From NCBI RefSeq assembly GCF_050908235.1, contig NZ_CP194340.1: a stretch of 64,000 nt of DNA; one strand, given 5' to 3'. This DNA comes from Pseudoramibacter alactolyticus (GTDB taxonomy: Bacteria > Bacillota > Clostridia > Eubacteriales > Eubacteriaceae). Position 1 is the first letter of the stretch; the number at the start of each line of letters is the position of its first letter. The notes beneath the pieces are model-generated. The model saw only the letters and a list, made by a program, of their open reading frames with translations. It had not been told where the DNA came from and searched no databases. Both the position numbers and the translations under genes were made by a program. Below are positions 18,343-27,113 of the stretch, piece after piece.

Positions 18343-19224
18343 ATGGACACGCGATTAATCGAAAATGAATACCTGCAAGCGGAAATTTCGGATGTCGGCG
18401 CGGAGCCGGTGTTCCTTTGGGACAAGGGCGCCCGGCGCAATGTGCTTTGGCGCGGCGACGATCATTTCTGGGGGCGGCACGCGCCGGTGCTGTTTCCCAA
18501 TGTGGGGCGCCATTTCGGGGATGTCTTTCGCCACAAAGGCCAGGTGTATTCTCTCAGTCAGCACGGCTTTGCCAGGGATCGCGTCTTTACCTGCGTGGCC
18601 GAGCAGCCGAACAGCCTTTCGCTGCAGCTGGTCTCGGACGATGCAACCCGGGAAAATTATCCCTTTCCCTTTGTGCTGACGGTGACCCATCAGGCGGTGG
18701 GTCACCAGTTGGTGACCATCTGGCAGGTGCGCAACACCGGGAACGAGCCGATGTATTTCACCATTGGCGGGCACCCGGCCTTTGTTCTTTTGAAGAACGA
18801 CCTGGCGATGGACCATTATTATCTGAAGATTGAAGGCAGCGGGGCTGGGGGGCTGACGGTTGTCCGCATCGATCCAAAAGCTGGCAATCCGCTGCCGGGC
18901 GTCACAGAGGACTGGGCGCTGACCGATGGCCGCCTGCCGCTGACCGACGCGCTTTTCGAGGCGGACGCCATCATTTTGGACAACCATCAGATCGACCGGA
19001 TCAGCCTGGTGCATAACAGCGGCGATCGCCTGGTGACTGTGGATGCGGGCGGCTTCCCCAATTTCGGCATCTGGTCGAAGCCCGGGGCGCCTTTTGTGTG
19101 CCTGGAGCCGTGGGTCGGCCGCACCGATGACGCCGGATTCACCGGCGAGCTTTCGGAAAAGCCCGGCATCATCACGCTGGACGCGGGAGAAACCTTTGAA
19201 GCCCGCTATGCCATCGAGCTTTAA
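18343..19224 (+). CDS. Aldose 1-epimerase family protein (LacX-like)
   Basis: A 293-residue galactose mutarotase-fold protein. It shows GAEPVFLWDKGARRNVLW, LFPNVGRHFGD, SQHGFARDR (conserved His), FTIGGHPAF (second His) and CLEPWVGRTDD (acidic active-site region). Such proteins interconvert anomers of aldoses or act on sugar phosphates; the substrate cannot be read from sequence. AGGAAGGGC precedes ATG 18343. It stands alone with its own terminator. Confidence 0.85.
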   Translation: MDTRLIENEYLQAEISDVGAEPVFLWDKGARRNVLWRGDDHFWGRHAPVLFPNVGRHFGDVFRHKGQVYSLSQHGFARDRVFTCVAEQPNSLSLQLVSDDATRENYPFPFVLTVTHQAVGHQLVTIWQVRNTGNEPMYFTIGGHPAFVLLKNDLAMDHYYLKIEGSGAGGLTVVRIDPKAGNPLPGVTEDWALTDGRLPLTDALFEADAIILDNHQIDRISLVHNSGDRLVTVDAGGFPNFGIWSKPGAPFVCLEPWVGRTDDAGFTGELSEKPGIITLDAGETFEARYAIEL

Positions 19225-19244
19225 AATATTAAAACCAACCCATC

Positions 19245-19269
19245 AAACGCCGAGGAATCGGCGTTTTTT
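19245..19269 (+). terminator. Terminator after the epimerase gene
   Basis: AAACGCCG / CGGCGTTTTTT hairpin with short loop. Confidence 0.75.
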
Positions 19270-19473
19270 GACGGTCCGTTGATCGAGAGGCAGCGCCGCA
19301 GAATGCAATCGAAAGGAAACCCAATCAAGCATGGGCGAGCGCATTCCCGGCCGCTCAAAATTGTCTGAAGATATCGCCGGCCAATGCGGCCAATATGGTA
19401 GTGACCGTCGACGAGGCGGGCATTGCCGCGCTCTATCGATCGGCATTGTAAAGCTTTATGGCGCATCGGATAA

Positions 19474-19499
19474 GAGAACCGGGGCCTTCCGGTTCTTTT
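19474..19499 (+). terminator. Rho-independent terminator
   Basis: AGAACCGG / CCGGTTCTTTT hairpin downstream of the 19272-19451 open frame. Confidence 0.65.
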
Positions 19500-19518
19500 G
19501 CGCGCGGCGGCCGGCCAT

Positions 19519-19548
19519 TTGAAAGAAGATGGCTGCCAATGGTATAAT
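19519..19548 (+). promoter_or_regulatory. Promoter of the 19615 gene
   Basis: TTGAAA (19519-19524), 18-bp spacer and extended -10 TGGTATAAT, about 66 bp before the start codon. Confidence 0.65.
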
Positions 19549-19614
19549 ATTCCTAACTAAAAAAGTTGAAGGACCGGCACTGAGTCGGCGCTTCAAGAGA
19601 TCAGGAGGAAAGCG

Positions 19615-20856
19615 ATGAGAAATCAATCGGGCAAAGATATTGCCATTGGCTTTGTAACCGGGCGCAGGGGTTTTCGAAAATTGTTAACGACCTATGCCTT
19701 TCGATGGCGGACCATTGTGGCGGAGAACAACTTGAGTATTCACCTTATCGTCGCCTATGATCTGGATTATAACCACACAAAAATCGAAGATTATGTGGCG
19801 CTGCGACAGGACGTGCGGGCGGTGTTTGCGAGCGTCAGCTTCATTGGGCCGGAGCGGATTCGCCGGATGGTTAAAACCGTTGCCGACGCGGGGATCCTGC
19901 CGGCAGATCAGGCGGCGCGGCTTTTTGAAAAGGGTTATGCCGGTAAGCGCAACAGCGTTTTGTTCGAAGCGATCCGCCGCAAAATGGACGCGCTAATTTT
20001 TCTCGACGACGACGAATATCCGCTGGCGGTGACCCATGAAAACCGCACGGCATTGTGGAGCGGACAGGATGTATTCAGCGAGCATGTTTTAGCTCTGGGC
20101 GGGCAGGACGTGACCAACGGCTATCGCTGCGGCTACATTTCGCCAATTCCCCATCTGGATTTTGACGCGACTTTAAGCGAGGGCGATTTTAAAACCTTTA
20201 TTGAGGCGGTCAGCAACGAGGCCTTCGATTGGGACGGCCTGAAAAAGATCATGGCTGCCGGCGGCGTGACCTACGCCGATGTGACGGTTTTAAAACGGCA
20301 CCAAGTCCGGCCGCTGTCACCGGGATCGGGAGACGGCCTGCCGCTGTCCGGATCAAACCTTGGGATCAATCTGCGCCGGCCAGAACGGATTCCGCCCTTT
20401 TTTAATCCGCCGGGGGCTCGGGGCGAGGACACGTTCTTCGCTTTGGCATTGGAGCATCGGCAGGTGGCTCGGGTGCCGGTTTATACCTTCCACGATGGCT
20501 TTATGCAGTATCCGCACTTGCTGAGCGGCGTGCTGCCGCTGCATCTTAAGCGCATTGAGGCCGCGGATGCCGGTGTGGCCGAGCGGTTTTACCGGGCCTG
20601 TCTGGGCTGGATTCGTTACAAGCCGCTGTATCAATGGCTGACATCCAAGGCGCGTCAGGCGGACTTTTCGGCGGCCGCGAAGCTGACCGGCGAGCAGCTG
20701 CGGGCAACGTTATCGAAGATCGCCGCCTATTTTCATGTGCCGGCGTTTATGCGTTTGGAAGAAGAATACGAAAAATTCAGGCGTCATGTGTATCAGGATG
20801 CGCAGATGTTTCAAATCAACCGGCAAAACTGGCAAAGACTGATCGGCGCGTTATAA
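19615..20856 (+). CDS. Putative GT-A-type glycosyltransferase
   Basis: A 413-residue soluble protein. It begins DIAIGFVTGRRGFRK, has a beta-strand LIFLDDDEYPL near residue 125 that fits a GT-A DxD metal/nucleotide-sugar motif, and PGARGEDTFFALAL near 265, where GT-A enzymes place the acceptor-binding/catalytic acid (xED). The C-terminal 150 residues are helical. There is no signal peptide. The gene is monocistronic, with AGGAGG before ATG 19615. I infer transfer of a sugar to a cytoplasmic acceptor, but the family is not one I can name. Confidence 0.5.
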   Translation: MRNQSGKDIAIGFVTGRRGFRKLLTTYAFRWRTIVAENNLSIHLIVAYDLDYNHTKIEDYVALRQDVRAVFASVSFIGPERIRRMVKTVADAGILPADQAARLFEKGYAGKRNSVLFEAIRRKMDALIFLDDDEYPLAVTHENRTALWSGQDVFSEHVLALGGQDVTNGYRCGYISPIPHLDFDATLSEGDFKTFIEAVSNEAFDWDGLKKIMAAGGVTYADVTVLKRHQVRPLSPGSGDGLPLSGSNLGINLRRPERIPPFFNPPGARGEDTFFALALEHRQVARVPVYTFHDGFMQYPHLLSGVLPLHLKRIEAADAGVAERFYRACLGWIRYKPLYQWLTSKARQADFSAAAKLTGEQLRATLSKIAAYFHVPAFMRLEEEYEKFRRHVYQDAQMFQINRQNWQRLIGAL

Positions 20857-20990
20857 ACCGGATGGGAGCGGCGCAAAATCACAAGGTGCGTCGGTTCCAA
20901 GGCGATATGAGGCGAGCGGCATCAGCACAATAAAAAAAGTCCCGGGCGGAGTTTCGGAGGCAGCGTTTAATTTGAGGCGAGCCGGCAGTC

Positions 20991-21020
20991 AAAAACGCCC
21001 CGCACAGCGGAGCGTTTTTT
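20991..21020. terminator. Bidirectional terminator between convergent genes
   Basis: AAAAACGCCCCG / CGGAGCGTTTTTT hairpin with one mismatch. It has A and T runs on both sides and serves the 19615 gene and the minus-strand operon. Confidence 0.65.
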
Positions 21021-21028
21021 GTTTGCGC

Positions 21029-21997
21029 TCAAGGGAGCACCACCACCTTGCCGAAACTGTGACGGCCTTCCAGATAGCGGTGGGCATCGCTCACATGGTC
21101 GAGGTCAAATACCTTGACCGGCGCCGCGTCGACGTCGTGAGTTTCGATAAAGGCGAGCAGGGCGTTCATTCGGTCGGCGCGCACGTTCCCGGAATAAAAG
21201 CTCGTGAGATAGCCGCCCTCCGGCAGGTCCATGATCGGGTCGAAGCCATCCATAAACCATTGGCCGCCTAGCTGCCCGGTAGAGCAAATGATGCCGCCGG
21301 GCATTGTGTGGGCGCAGGTATCCTTGAGGCTGGCCGGGCCGATGAGCTCCAGCACGCGGTCGAAGGTCCGATCCGTTTGCAGGGCGCCGCCGCAATCGGC
21401 AATGACCGTGTCAAAGCCGGCGGCGGCAAGGGCGTCGCGCTTGGCTTCGGGGCGGCGGCAGCTGCCGGCAAGGGACATTTTCGGATAGGCGGCATGGACG
21501 AGCCCGGCGAAGGCGATGCCGACGCCGCTGGTTGCCCCGCGCACCAGCACGTGCTCATCCCCGGTCAAGTGCAGATTCTGCAGCGAGCCAAAAGCGGTAT
21601 AAAAAGTCTCGGGAATGGCGGCGAGGGTGGGCCAGGGCAAATCGGACGCGACGGGGATGATCTGCGCGTTGGGGAGCAGGCAGTATTCGGCATAGCTGCC
21701 GTCGAAAGCCCGGCCCATCTCGCCCATGATGGACACGACGCGCCGGCCGACGGGCAGGTGCGTTGTGTCAGAACTTTCAGCGACGGTGCCGACGCATTCG
21801 ATGCCGAGGATGCGCGGGAACGCGACGCCGGGGGAGAGCCCCTGCCGGGTGAAAATTTCCGAATGGTTGACGCCGAAGCCCCGGACGCGCACCAAAGACC
21901 AGCCCGGCCGCACTTTGGGGATGGGAACCTCCTGAACCTTCAGAACGTTCGGGGCGCCGGGATGATGGACAACGGCGGCTTTCATCATTTCATTCAT
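21029..21997 (-). CDS. MDR-superfamily alcohol dehydrogenase/quinone oxidoreductase-like protein
   Basis: A 322-residue medium-chain dehydrogenase. The GroES-like N-terminal fold has VRVRGFGVNHSEIFTRQG and FPRILGIECVGTV; the Rossmann part has LVRGATSGVGIAFAGLV. The zinc-ligand cysteines of true alcohol dehydrogenases are absent, which suggests an NADPH:quinone or enone reductase. ATG at 21997 is preceded by AAAGGAG and gives MNEMMKAAVVHHPG; a longer frame upstream lacks a site. The start overlaps the end of the permease gene by 8 bp, making this the last gene of the transporter operon. Substrate unknown. Confidence 0.82.
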   Translation of the reverse strand: MNEMMKAAVVHHPGAPNVLKVQEVPIPKVRPGWSLVRVRGFGVNHSEIFTRQGLSPGVAFPRILGIECVGTVAESSDTTHLPVGRRVVSIMGEMGRAFDGSYAEYCLLPNAQIIPVASDLPWPTLAAIPETFYTAFGSLQNLHLTGDEHVLVRGATSGVGIAFAGLVHAAYPKMSLAGSCRRPEAKRDALAAAGFDTVIADCGGALQTDRTFDRVLELIGPASLKDTCAHTMPGGIICSTGQLGGQWFMDGFDPIMDLPEGGYLTSFYSGNVRADRMNALLAFIETHDVDAAPVKVFDLDHVSDAHRYLEGRHSFGKVVVLP

Positions 21998-22664
21998 TCC
22001 GGACGGCTCCTTTCGTTTCGGGGGGATCAGCCGATTCAAATTGCGGGGTCACGCGCTTTTCGAGGGCGCGCAGGGCAGCGCCTACTGCTGCGGCAACCAC
22101 AAAACACAGCAGCGTTGCACCGATCAGCTTGTAAAGATTCATCGCGCGCAGCCCCTGAAAGAGCAAAGTGCCGAGTCCGCCGGCATCGACGGTCGCGGCG
22201 ATGGTGGCGATGCCGATGGTGGAAATCACAGCGAGGCGGATGCCCGCGACGATGGCCGGCATGGCCAGGGGCAGCTGCACCCGGATGAGCACCTGAAAGG
22301 GCGTCATGCCCATGCCGGTGGCCGCTTCGGTAATGGCCGGGTTGATGCCCTCGAGGCCGGCGATAATATTGCGCAGCAGAAGAAACTGATTATAAACCGT
22401 CAGCACCAGAACGGCGGTGGGCATGCCCAGGCCGGTGATGGGGATCAGGATGGCGAAAAGCGCCAGCGAGGGAATGGCGTAAACCGCGCCGAAGATCTGG
22501 ATCACGATGGCGGAAAGCCTGCGGTTTCGCCAGATGAGCAGGGTGAGCGCGGCGGCGAGCACGAGAGAGGAGATCAGGGTGATTCCGGTGATGGCCAGAT
22601 GGGCGAGCAGCCCCTTGACAAACCCGTCGGCGTGACGGGCCCAATAAATGAACATGGCTCTCAT
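21990..22664 (-). CDS. Glycine betaine/osmoprotectant-type ABC transporter permease
   Basis: A 224-residue inner-membrane permease with about five helices. The EAA loop reads ITEAATGMGMTPFQVLIRVQLPLAMPAIVAGIR, characteristic of the OpuB/OpuC/ProW (BPD_transp_1) family; only part of the motif is quoted as key residues E-A-A...G near 105-120. The start overlaps the ATPase stop by 4 bp. A second permease lies upstream of the binding-protein gene, so the transporter is probably a heterodimeric-permease OpuC-like system. Confidence 0.87.
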   Translation of the reverse strand: MRAMFIYWARHADGFVKGLLAHLAITGITLISSLVLAAALTLLIWRNRRLSAIVIQIFGAVYAIPSLALFAILIPITGLGMPTAVLVLTVYNQFLLLRNIIAGLEGINPAITEAATGMGMTPFQVLIRVQLPLAMPAIVAGIRLAVISTIGIATIAATVDAGGLGTLLFQGLRAMNLYKLIGATLLCFVVAAAVGAALRALEKRVTPQFESADPPETKGAVRNE

Positions 22665-23419
22665 AGCACAGCCTCGCAGGCGGCGCCGCTGCTCCTCAGC
22701 AGGGCGCGCACAAAATCGGTGGCCGGATGGGCTTGGATGGCCGCGGGGGTATCGAACTGCTCGATTCGCCCCCGGTCCATGATGAGCACCCGGCTGCCCA
22801 GCTTGAAGGCCTCGCGGATATCGTGGGTCACGAAGAGAAAGGTCTTTTGCGATGCGCGGTGGATGGCGAGAAGACTGTCCTGTAGGCTTTCGCGATTGAT
22901 GGCGTCGATGGCGCCGAAGGGCTCATCCAAAAGCATGATGGCCGGATCGGCCGCGAGGGCCCGGGCCAGGCCGACCCGCTGCTGCTGCCCGCCGGAAAGC
23001 TGTCTTGGGTAGCGGCCGCGAAATTCGTCGGGGTCGAGGTTCACGAGGGTGAGCAGCGCGTCGACGCGTGTCCGGATGCGCGCCGCATCCCAGCCGAGGA
23101 TGGTCGGTACGGTGGCGATGTTTTTGGCGACGCTCTGATGGGGGAAGAGCCCCACCTGCTGAATCACATAGCCGATGCGCTGGCGCAGCGCGACGGGATC
23201 CTCATTGGCGATGGCTTTGCCATCCAGCAGAATCCGGCCGCTGTCCGGCTCGATCAGCCGGTTGATGAGCCGGATCAGGGTGGTCTTGCCGCAGCCCGAG
23301 GTGCCGAGGATGGTGATCAGCTCGCCGGCTTCAATCACGAAGCTGATACGGTCGAGGGCGGGCGCGGCCGCGCTGGGGAAGGTTTTGGTGATGGCTTGAA
23401 AGGCAACTGCTGTGGCCAT
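22661..23419 (-). CDS. Osmoprotectant-type ABC transporter ATP-binding protein
   Basis: A 252-residue ABC ATPase with Walker A GTSGCGKTT, Q-loop IQQVGLFPHQSV, signature LSGGQQQRVGLARAL, Walker B IMLLDEPFGAID and H-loop FVTHDIREA, all intact. The order and motifs resemble OpuBA/OpuCA, but no C-terminal CBS domains are present, so osmolyte gating through CBS is not expected. It energises the two flanking permeases. Confidence 0.9.
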   Translation of the reverse strand: MATAVAFQAITKTFPSAAAPALDRISFVIEAGELITILGTSGCGKTTLIRLINRLIEPDSGRILLDGKAIANEDPVALRQRIGYVIQQVGLFPHQSVAKNIATVPTILGWDAARIRTRVDALLTLVNLDPDEFRGRYPRQLSGGQQQRVGLARALAADPAIMLLDEPFGAIDAINRESLQDSLLAIHRASQKTFLFVTHDIREAFKLGSRVLIMDRGRIEQFDTPAAIQAHPATDFVRALLRSSGAACEAVL

Positions 23420-23453
23420 GGGGCTCCTTTCTGAAAAATCAAAAGCGGGCGGG

Positions 23454-24359
23454 CTACTTCAAATCGTCCGCGATGCTGTCGTAAAAATCTTTGGCGACGT
23501 CTTCGGCGTCTTCCTTGTCCACGTCCACCTTGGCGTTGAGCTTGGTGAGGGCGGCAGTGGTCAGATGCTTTGAGACGGCGTTGAGGGTCTTTGCGATGTC
23601 CGGATGGGCCTTGAGCACGGAGCCGCGCACCACCGGTGCGACGTTGTAGGGCGGCCAGAAATGCTTGTCGTCGGTGAGAAGGGTCAGCTTTTTATTGGTC
23701 AGCTGGCCCTCGGTGGTGTAGCACGGCGTTACATCAGCCTGTCCTTTGAGCAGCACCTGATATTTGAGGGCGTTGTCGTAAATCTTCGAGGACCGCCAGT
23801 GAAAGGCGCCGTAGGTCTTGGTGAGACCGGGCAGACCGTCGGAGCGCTCGTCAAATTCACCCTGGGAGGCGAAGCGCAGCTGGGCAGCGTGCTTTTGCAG
23901 GTCCGAAATGGTTTTGATATGGTATTTTTTGGCGGCCGACGTGGTGATGGCAAGCCCCTGGGAGTCGGTGGCCTTGGCGTAATCCAGCCATTCGATGTTC
24001 CATTTCTTTTTGTAGACTGTTTTCACGGTGGCATAAACCTTTTGCGGATCGGTTTGAAGCGGGCGCTTTAAAACCGAGAGCAACGCCGTCCCGGTGTAGG
24101 CCGGGTAGAGATCGATGTCGTCGTGGACGAGGGTGGTGTGGATGGTCGAGCCCGAAATGTCGAAGCTGCGGTCGACCTTGTAGCCGGCGTCCTCCAGGGC
24201 GAGGGCGTAAATCTCGGCGATGATCTCGCTTTCGGTGAAGTTTTTCGAGCCGACTTTGATCGTGCCCTTGCTCTTGCCGCAGGCAGACAGCGCGAAGACG
24301 GTACAAAGGGCAACGGCGATGGTCACAGCGGCGAGCTTCAGGGATAGATGGTTTTTCAT
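23454..24359 (-). CDS. Osmoprotectant-type ABC substrate-binding lipoprotein
   Basis: A 301-residue lipoprotein with lipobox LSAC (Cys27) after a hydrophobic signal. Mature sequence IKVGSKNFTESEIIAEIYALALEDAGYKVDR and GSTIHTTLVHDDIDLYPAYTGT-like elements are hallmarks of OpuBC/OsmF/ProX-type (OpuAC domain) receptors for glycine betaine, choline or carnitine. The ligand cannot be assigned without the aromatic-cage alignment. It lies between the two permease genes. Confidence 0.9.
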   Translation of the reverse strand: MKNHLSLKLAAVTIAVALCTVFALSACGKSKGTIKVGSKNFTESEIIAEIYALALEDAGYKVDRSFDISGSTIHTTLVHDDIDLYPAYTGTALLSVLKRPLQTDPQKVYATVKTVYKKKWNIEWLDYAKATDSQGLAITTSAAKKYHIKTISDLQKHAAQLRFASQGEFDERSDGLPGLTKTYGAFHWRSSKIYDNALKYQVLLKGQADVTPCYTTEGQLTNKKLTLLTDDKHFWPPYNVAPVVRGSVLKAHPDIAKTLNAVSKHLTTAALTKLNAKVDVDKEDAEDVAKDFYDSIADDLK

Positions 24360-24393
24360 GGGGGATCCTTTCGGTTTTAAAATGCGGGGACGG

Positions 24394-24990
24394 TTAAAGG
24401 CGTTCGTATCGGCGGACCCGCCGGTCGATCAGAGTGAGCAGCGCCCCGGTGAGCAGTGAGAGCGCCGCGACGGACAGCCCTCCGATCCACAGCAGATCCT
24501 CGCGCATCAGCCCGAGCCCGGTGAAGATGAGCTCGCCCAGGCCGCCGGCACCGATATAAGCCGCCAATGTTGCCGAGGCAATCACTTCGGCGGCGGCGGT
24601 GCGGAAGCCGGCAAAGATCGTCGGGAAGGCCAGCGGCACCTTGATCTGCCAGAACAGCCTGCGTCCGGGCATGCCCATGCCGCAGGCGGCCTCGAGGATG
24701 TCGGCGGGCAGGGTCTGAAAGGCGAGCACCGTGTTGATGAGCATCGGCGGAATCGCCAGCAGGGTCAGCGCGGTCGCCGCTGGGAGGAGCCCGGTGCCCA
24801 TGATGGGCACGAGCAAAAAAAGGATGGCCAGCGACGGCACGATGCGCAGCGCTCCCCAGAAGCCGACGGAGATTTTTTCCAGCCGGGGCAGGCGGCTGCA
24901 CAGAGTGCCCAGGGGAACGGCGATAACCGCTGCGACGGCCAGCGACAAAAGGCTGATCAGCACGTGGCGGGCCACCATCTGCCAATACAC
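24394..24990 (-). CDS. Second osmoprotectant-type ABC transporter permease
   Basis: A 198-residue permease with the same architecture as the 21990 permease and the loop EAACGMGMPGRRLFWQIKVPLAF. The start is uncertain: GTG 24990 is used here, ATG 24978 is also possible, neither has a good ribosome site, and the frame is closed by the upstream gene's TAA 40 bp earlier. Translation may be coupled to the preceding gene. Pairing with the other permease is inferred from the operon. Confidence 0.82.
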   Translation of the reverse strand: MYWQMVARHVLISLLSLAVAAVIAVPLGTLCSRLPRLEKISVGFWGALRIVPSLAILFLLVPIMGTGLLPAATALTLLAIPPMLINTVLAFQTLPADILEAACGMGMPGRRLFWQIKVPLAFPTIFAGFRTAAAEVIASATLAAYIGAGGLGELIFTGLGLMREDLLWIGGLSVAALSLLTGALLTLIDRRVRRYERL

Positions 24991-25029
24991 CTGCAGATGG
25001 GTGGCAAAATAAAGGTGAATGGCGCTGAT

Positions 25030-25650
25030 TTAAACCGCCTCCCTTCTGATGATGGCGTCGACCGGGCAGTTTTCAAAGCACAGCCCGCAGTGCAGGCAGT
25101 TGGCCTGGCGGATCGCATAGGGCGTGCCGGCGTCGATGGCCTGCTGGGGGCACAGGCCGGCGCAGGTGTCGCAGCCGATGCAGCCGTCGACGATTTTAAA
25201 GCCCCTGATCTCGGAAACGCAGCCGCCGAAGGCGAAGCTCTCCCGGACGATGGGGGACCGCCCCAGGTCGAAAAACTCGAGCTCGCCGCGGTCGATGGCA
25301 AAAGCTTCGAGAATATATCGGGCATCGCCGGGATGCACATCGTTCATCGCGGGGTTGGCTTCAAAGATCCGATCGATCCAGGCGCGCTGCTCGGCTTCGG
25401 ACAGGCGGGCGGCGCGGCCCGTTAGCCGGATGGACTGCCAGCGGTCGTTCATCCCAGTGACGGCGACCTCCGGCCGGGCGGTGAGCTCCTGATAAAAACG
25501 TTTGCCCCGGGCCGTGCAGAAAATCAGCCGGCTGGGTTCGGCCAGCATGATATCGATGATGCGGGCCCGCGGTTTGCCGTCGGCGTCGACGGTGGCAAAG
25601 ACCACGTCGCGGATGCGGCGCAGCTCGGCAAGACAGGATTGGGCATTCAT
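25030..25650 (-). CDS. Pyridoxamine-phosphate-oxidase-like flavoprotein fused to a 2[4Fe-4S] ferredoxin
   Basis: A 206-residue two-domain redox protein. The N-terminal split-barrel (about 1-125) has VVFATVDADGKPRARIID and VAVTGMNDRWQSIRLTGRA, typical of FMN/F420-binding PPOX proteins. The C-terminus has two CxxCxxC-type clusters, CIGCDTCAGLCP and CLHCGLCFENCP. ATG 25650 follows AAGGAG and gives MNAQSCLAEL; the ATG further up is not preceded by a site. It leads the minus-strand operon with the osmoprotectant transporter. Electron donor and acceptor are unknown. Confidence 0.85.
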   Translation of the reverse strand: MNAQSCLAELRRIRDVVFATVDADGKPRARIIDIMLAEPSRLIFCTARGKRFYQELTARPEVAVTGMNDRWQSIRLTGRAARLSEAEQRAWIDRIFEANPAMNDVHPGDARYILEAFAIDRGELEFFDLGRSPIVRESFAFGGCVSEIRGFKIVDGCIGCDTCAGLCPQQAIDAGTPYAIRQANCLHCGLCFENCPVDAIIRREAV

Positions 25651-25699
25651 GGGGTTCTCCTTCAAATTATAATACAAAGAGGATGCCGAAGGCGGCGTT

Positions 25700-25731
25700 T
25701 TGTAATATAATAAATTACAACGAAAGTGTAA
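25700..25731 (-). promoter_or_regulatory. Promoter with overlapping 21-bp inverted repeat (candidate operator)
   Basis: On the minus strand TTACAC (25726-25731), 16-bp spacer and TATATT (25704-25709). The inverted repeat TTGTAAT-N7-ATTACAA (25700-25720) covers the -10 and spacer, a good place for a repressor of the PPOX-transporter operon. The regulator is unknown. Confidence 0.5.
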
Positions 25732-25890
25732 CGGATGAGCGCCTGTTTGTCAAGGGAAGGCTTAAGAAAGCGCGTTTTGCAAAATGTGAACGGATCAAAA
25801 AAGCGCGTTCGGCTTTCGGCGAATGCCCGTTGGCTGGGCAAACGGGCATTCACCAGGGCGGCCGGCGTGCGCCGAAGCGGCGAAAAAAAT

Positions 25891-25919
25891 TTGAAATTTG
25901 CAGGCATCGCGGCTATAAT
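25891..25919 (+). promoter_or_regulatory. Strong sigma-A promoter of the 25952 gene
   Basis: TTGAAA (25891-25896), exact 17-bp spacer, TATAAT (25914-25919); start codon 33 bp downstream. Confidence 0.75.
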
Positions 25920-25951
25920 GAGCACAATTTAAAAACAGGGAGTGAATCACA

Positions 25952-26500
25952 ATGAAAAGACGAGCTATCAAATGGCAGGATTATGCCGGGCATATTGCGG
26001 AAGCGTTGCCGAAGGGCATTTTGCTGACCACCCGTGCCCACGGCAAGATTAATACCATGGTCATCGGCTGGGGCGGCGTCGGCATCAACTGGGGGCGGCC
26101 GGTCTTCACGGCCTATATCCGCGAGCATCGCTTCACGGCGGAGCAGCTGGCCCAAAATCCGGCCTTCACGGTCAATCTGCCGGTGAGCGGCCCGGTGGAT
26201 CCGGCCGTCATCAAAATCTGCGGCAGCCAGTCCGGCCGGGATATCGACAAGATCGCGGCGGCCCATCTGACACCGGTGGACGGTGAATCGGTGGCGGCGC
26301 CGGCCATCGCGGAGCTGCCGCTGACCTTCGAATGCAAGGTGCTCTATCAGCAGCTGCAAGACATGGATGCCTATCCGGATGATATCCGCGCGGCGATGTA
26401 TCCGCAGGACGTCGACAGTTTTGTGTGTGTCGGCCCGAATAAAGACGCCCATTACACCGTGATGGCCGAAATTGTGGCCGCCTATGTGCTCGAGGACTGA
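25952..26500 (+). CDS. Flavin reductase-like FMN-binding protein
   Basis: A 182-residue split-barrel flavoprotein. The N-terminus GILLTTRAHGKINTMVIGWGGVGINWGRPVF matches the flavin-reductase-like family, where the TxxxGKxNxMxxGW pattern binds FMN. It is close to proteins annotated in anaerobes as flavin reductases or flavoredoxins. AGGGAG precedes ATG 25952. The next gene starts 1 bp after its stop, so the two are probably co-transcribed. Confidence 0.8.
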   Translation: MKRRAIKWQDYAGHIAEALPKGILLTTRAHGKINTMVIGWGGVGINWGRPVFTAYIREHRFTAEQLAQNPAFTVNLPVSGPVDPAVIKICGSQSGRDIDKIAAAHLTPVDGESVAAPAIAELPLTFECKVLYQQLQDMDAYPDDIRAAMYPQDVDSFVCVGPNKDAHYTVMAEIVAAYVLED

Positions 26501-26501
26501 G

Positions 26502-26888
26502 ATGGAAGCGAATCCAAACGAATCGCAGCAGGCTGCGGCCGAACGGGCCGCCGGCCGAAAACAGCTGATTTTGGCATCGGCCGTCGGCATGGGTGCGACG
26601 GCCGTTTGTGCGGTGCTCGTCGTGATGCCCCAGGCGCTGGCTTTTGCCGCGCCGATCAAAATGGCTCTGGCCCTGGCGGGGGTCACGGCGTATCTGGCCG
26701 GCAGTCTGGCGGCGGCGGAGCTTGACCGTCAGGTGGGCAGTTTCGAATGCCCGGCGTGCCGCCACCGGTTCACGCCGACCCGCGGGGCCTATCTGAAGGC
26801 GGTCTACGGCCTGACGAGCCGACGCCTGGTGTGTCCGGCCTGTGGAAGACGGGGGCGCTGTGTGCACCGGCTGATCAAAAGAGGCTAA
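26502..26888 (+). CDS. Membrane protein with C-terminal zinc-ribbon
   Basis: A 128-residue protein. Two hydrophobic helices (about 22-44 and 48-70) are followed by a cytoplasmic CPACRHRF...CPACGRRGRC zinc-ribbon (four cysteines in two CxxC pairs). ATG 26502 lies directly after the preceding stop and no strong ribosome site is seen, suggesting coupling. Similar small zinc-ribbon membrane proteins occur in Clostridia without known function. Confidence 0.65.
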   Translation: MEANPNESQQAAAERAAGRKQLILASAVGMGATAVCAVLVVMPQALAFAAPIKMALALAGVTAYLAGSLAAAELDRQVGSFECPACRHRFTPTRGAYLKAVYGLTSRRLVCPACGRRGRCVHRLIKRG

Positions 26889-27113
26889 TAATATAAAGGT
26901 AATGGTCGTACGTTTGATCACGATGGATTCGAATAAACATTAGCGCAGCACGCCATTGTCTGCTCCCGGGAGGCAACTGCCAGCGTGCGGTCGGCTTCTT
27001 GGTGAGCGCGGTGGTGCTGCGTTATCAGATCGGTCCGGTTCCGTTGGAAAGCGTTTCGGGTTTTCCTTGCGCCAAATACAAGTGCTGATTTTAGAAAGGA
27101 CCATGCCATTAAC

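Larger units (their letters stand above)
19270..19614. other. Intergenic region with possible gene remnant and a second terminator
   Basis: Between two terminators an ATG-less frame (19272-19451) ends in a protein-like tail, NMVVTVDEAGIAALYRSAL, then TAA and the hairpin at 19474-19499. AAAGGAAA and ATG 19331 in another frame hint at a short frameshifted gene. The evidence is too thin to call a gene. Confidence 0.3.

Noticed and set aside
19272..19451. Short gene ending NMVVTVDEAGIAALYRSAL
   Set aside because: No start codon in frame; joining it to ATG 19331 needs an assumed frameshift. Mentioned only in the intergenic entry.
26889..27113. Possible gene in the gap before the ElaA-like gene
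   Set aside because: Only short frames without ribosome sites on either strand; nothing protein-like.
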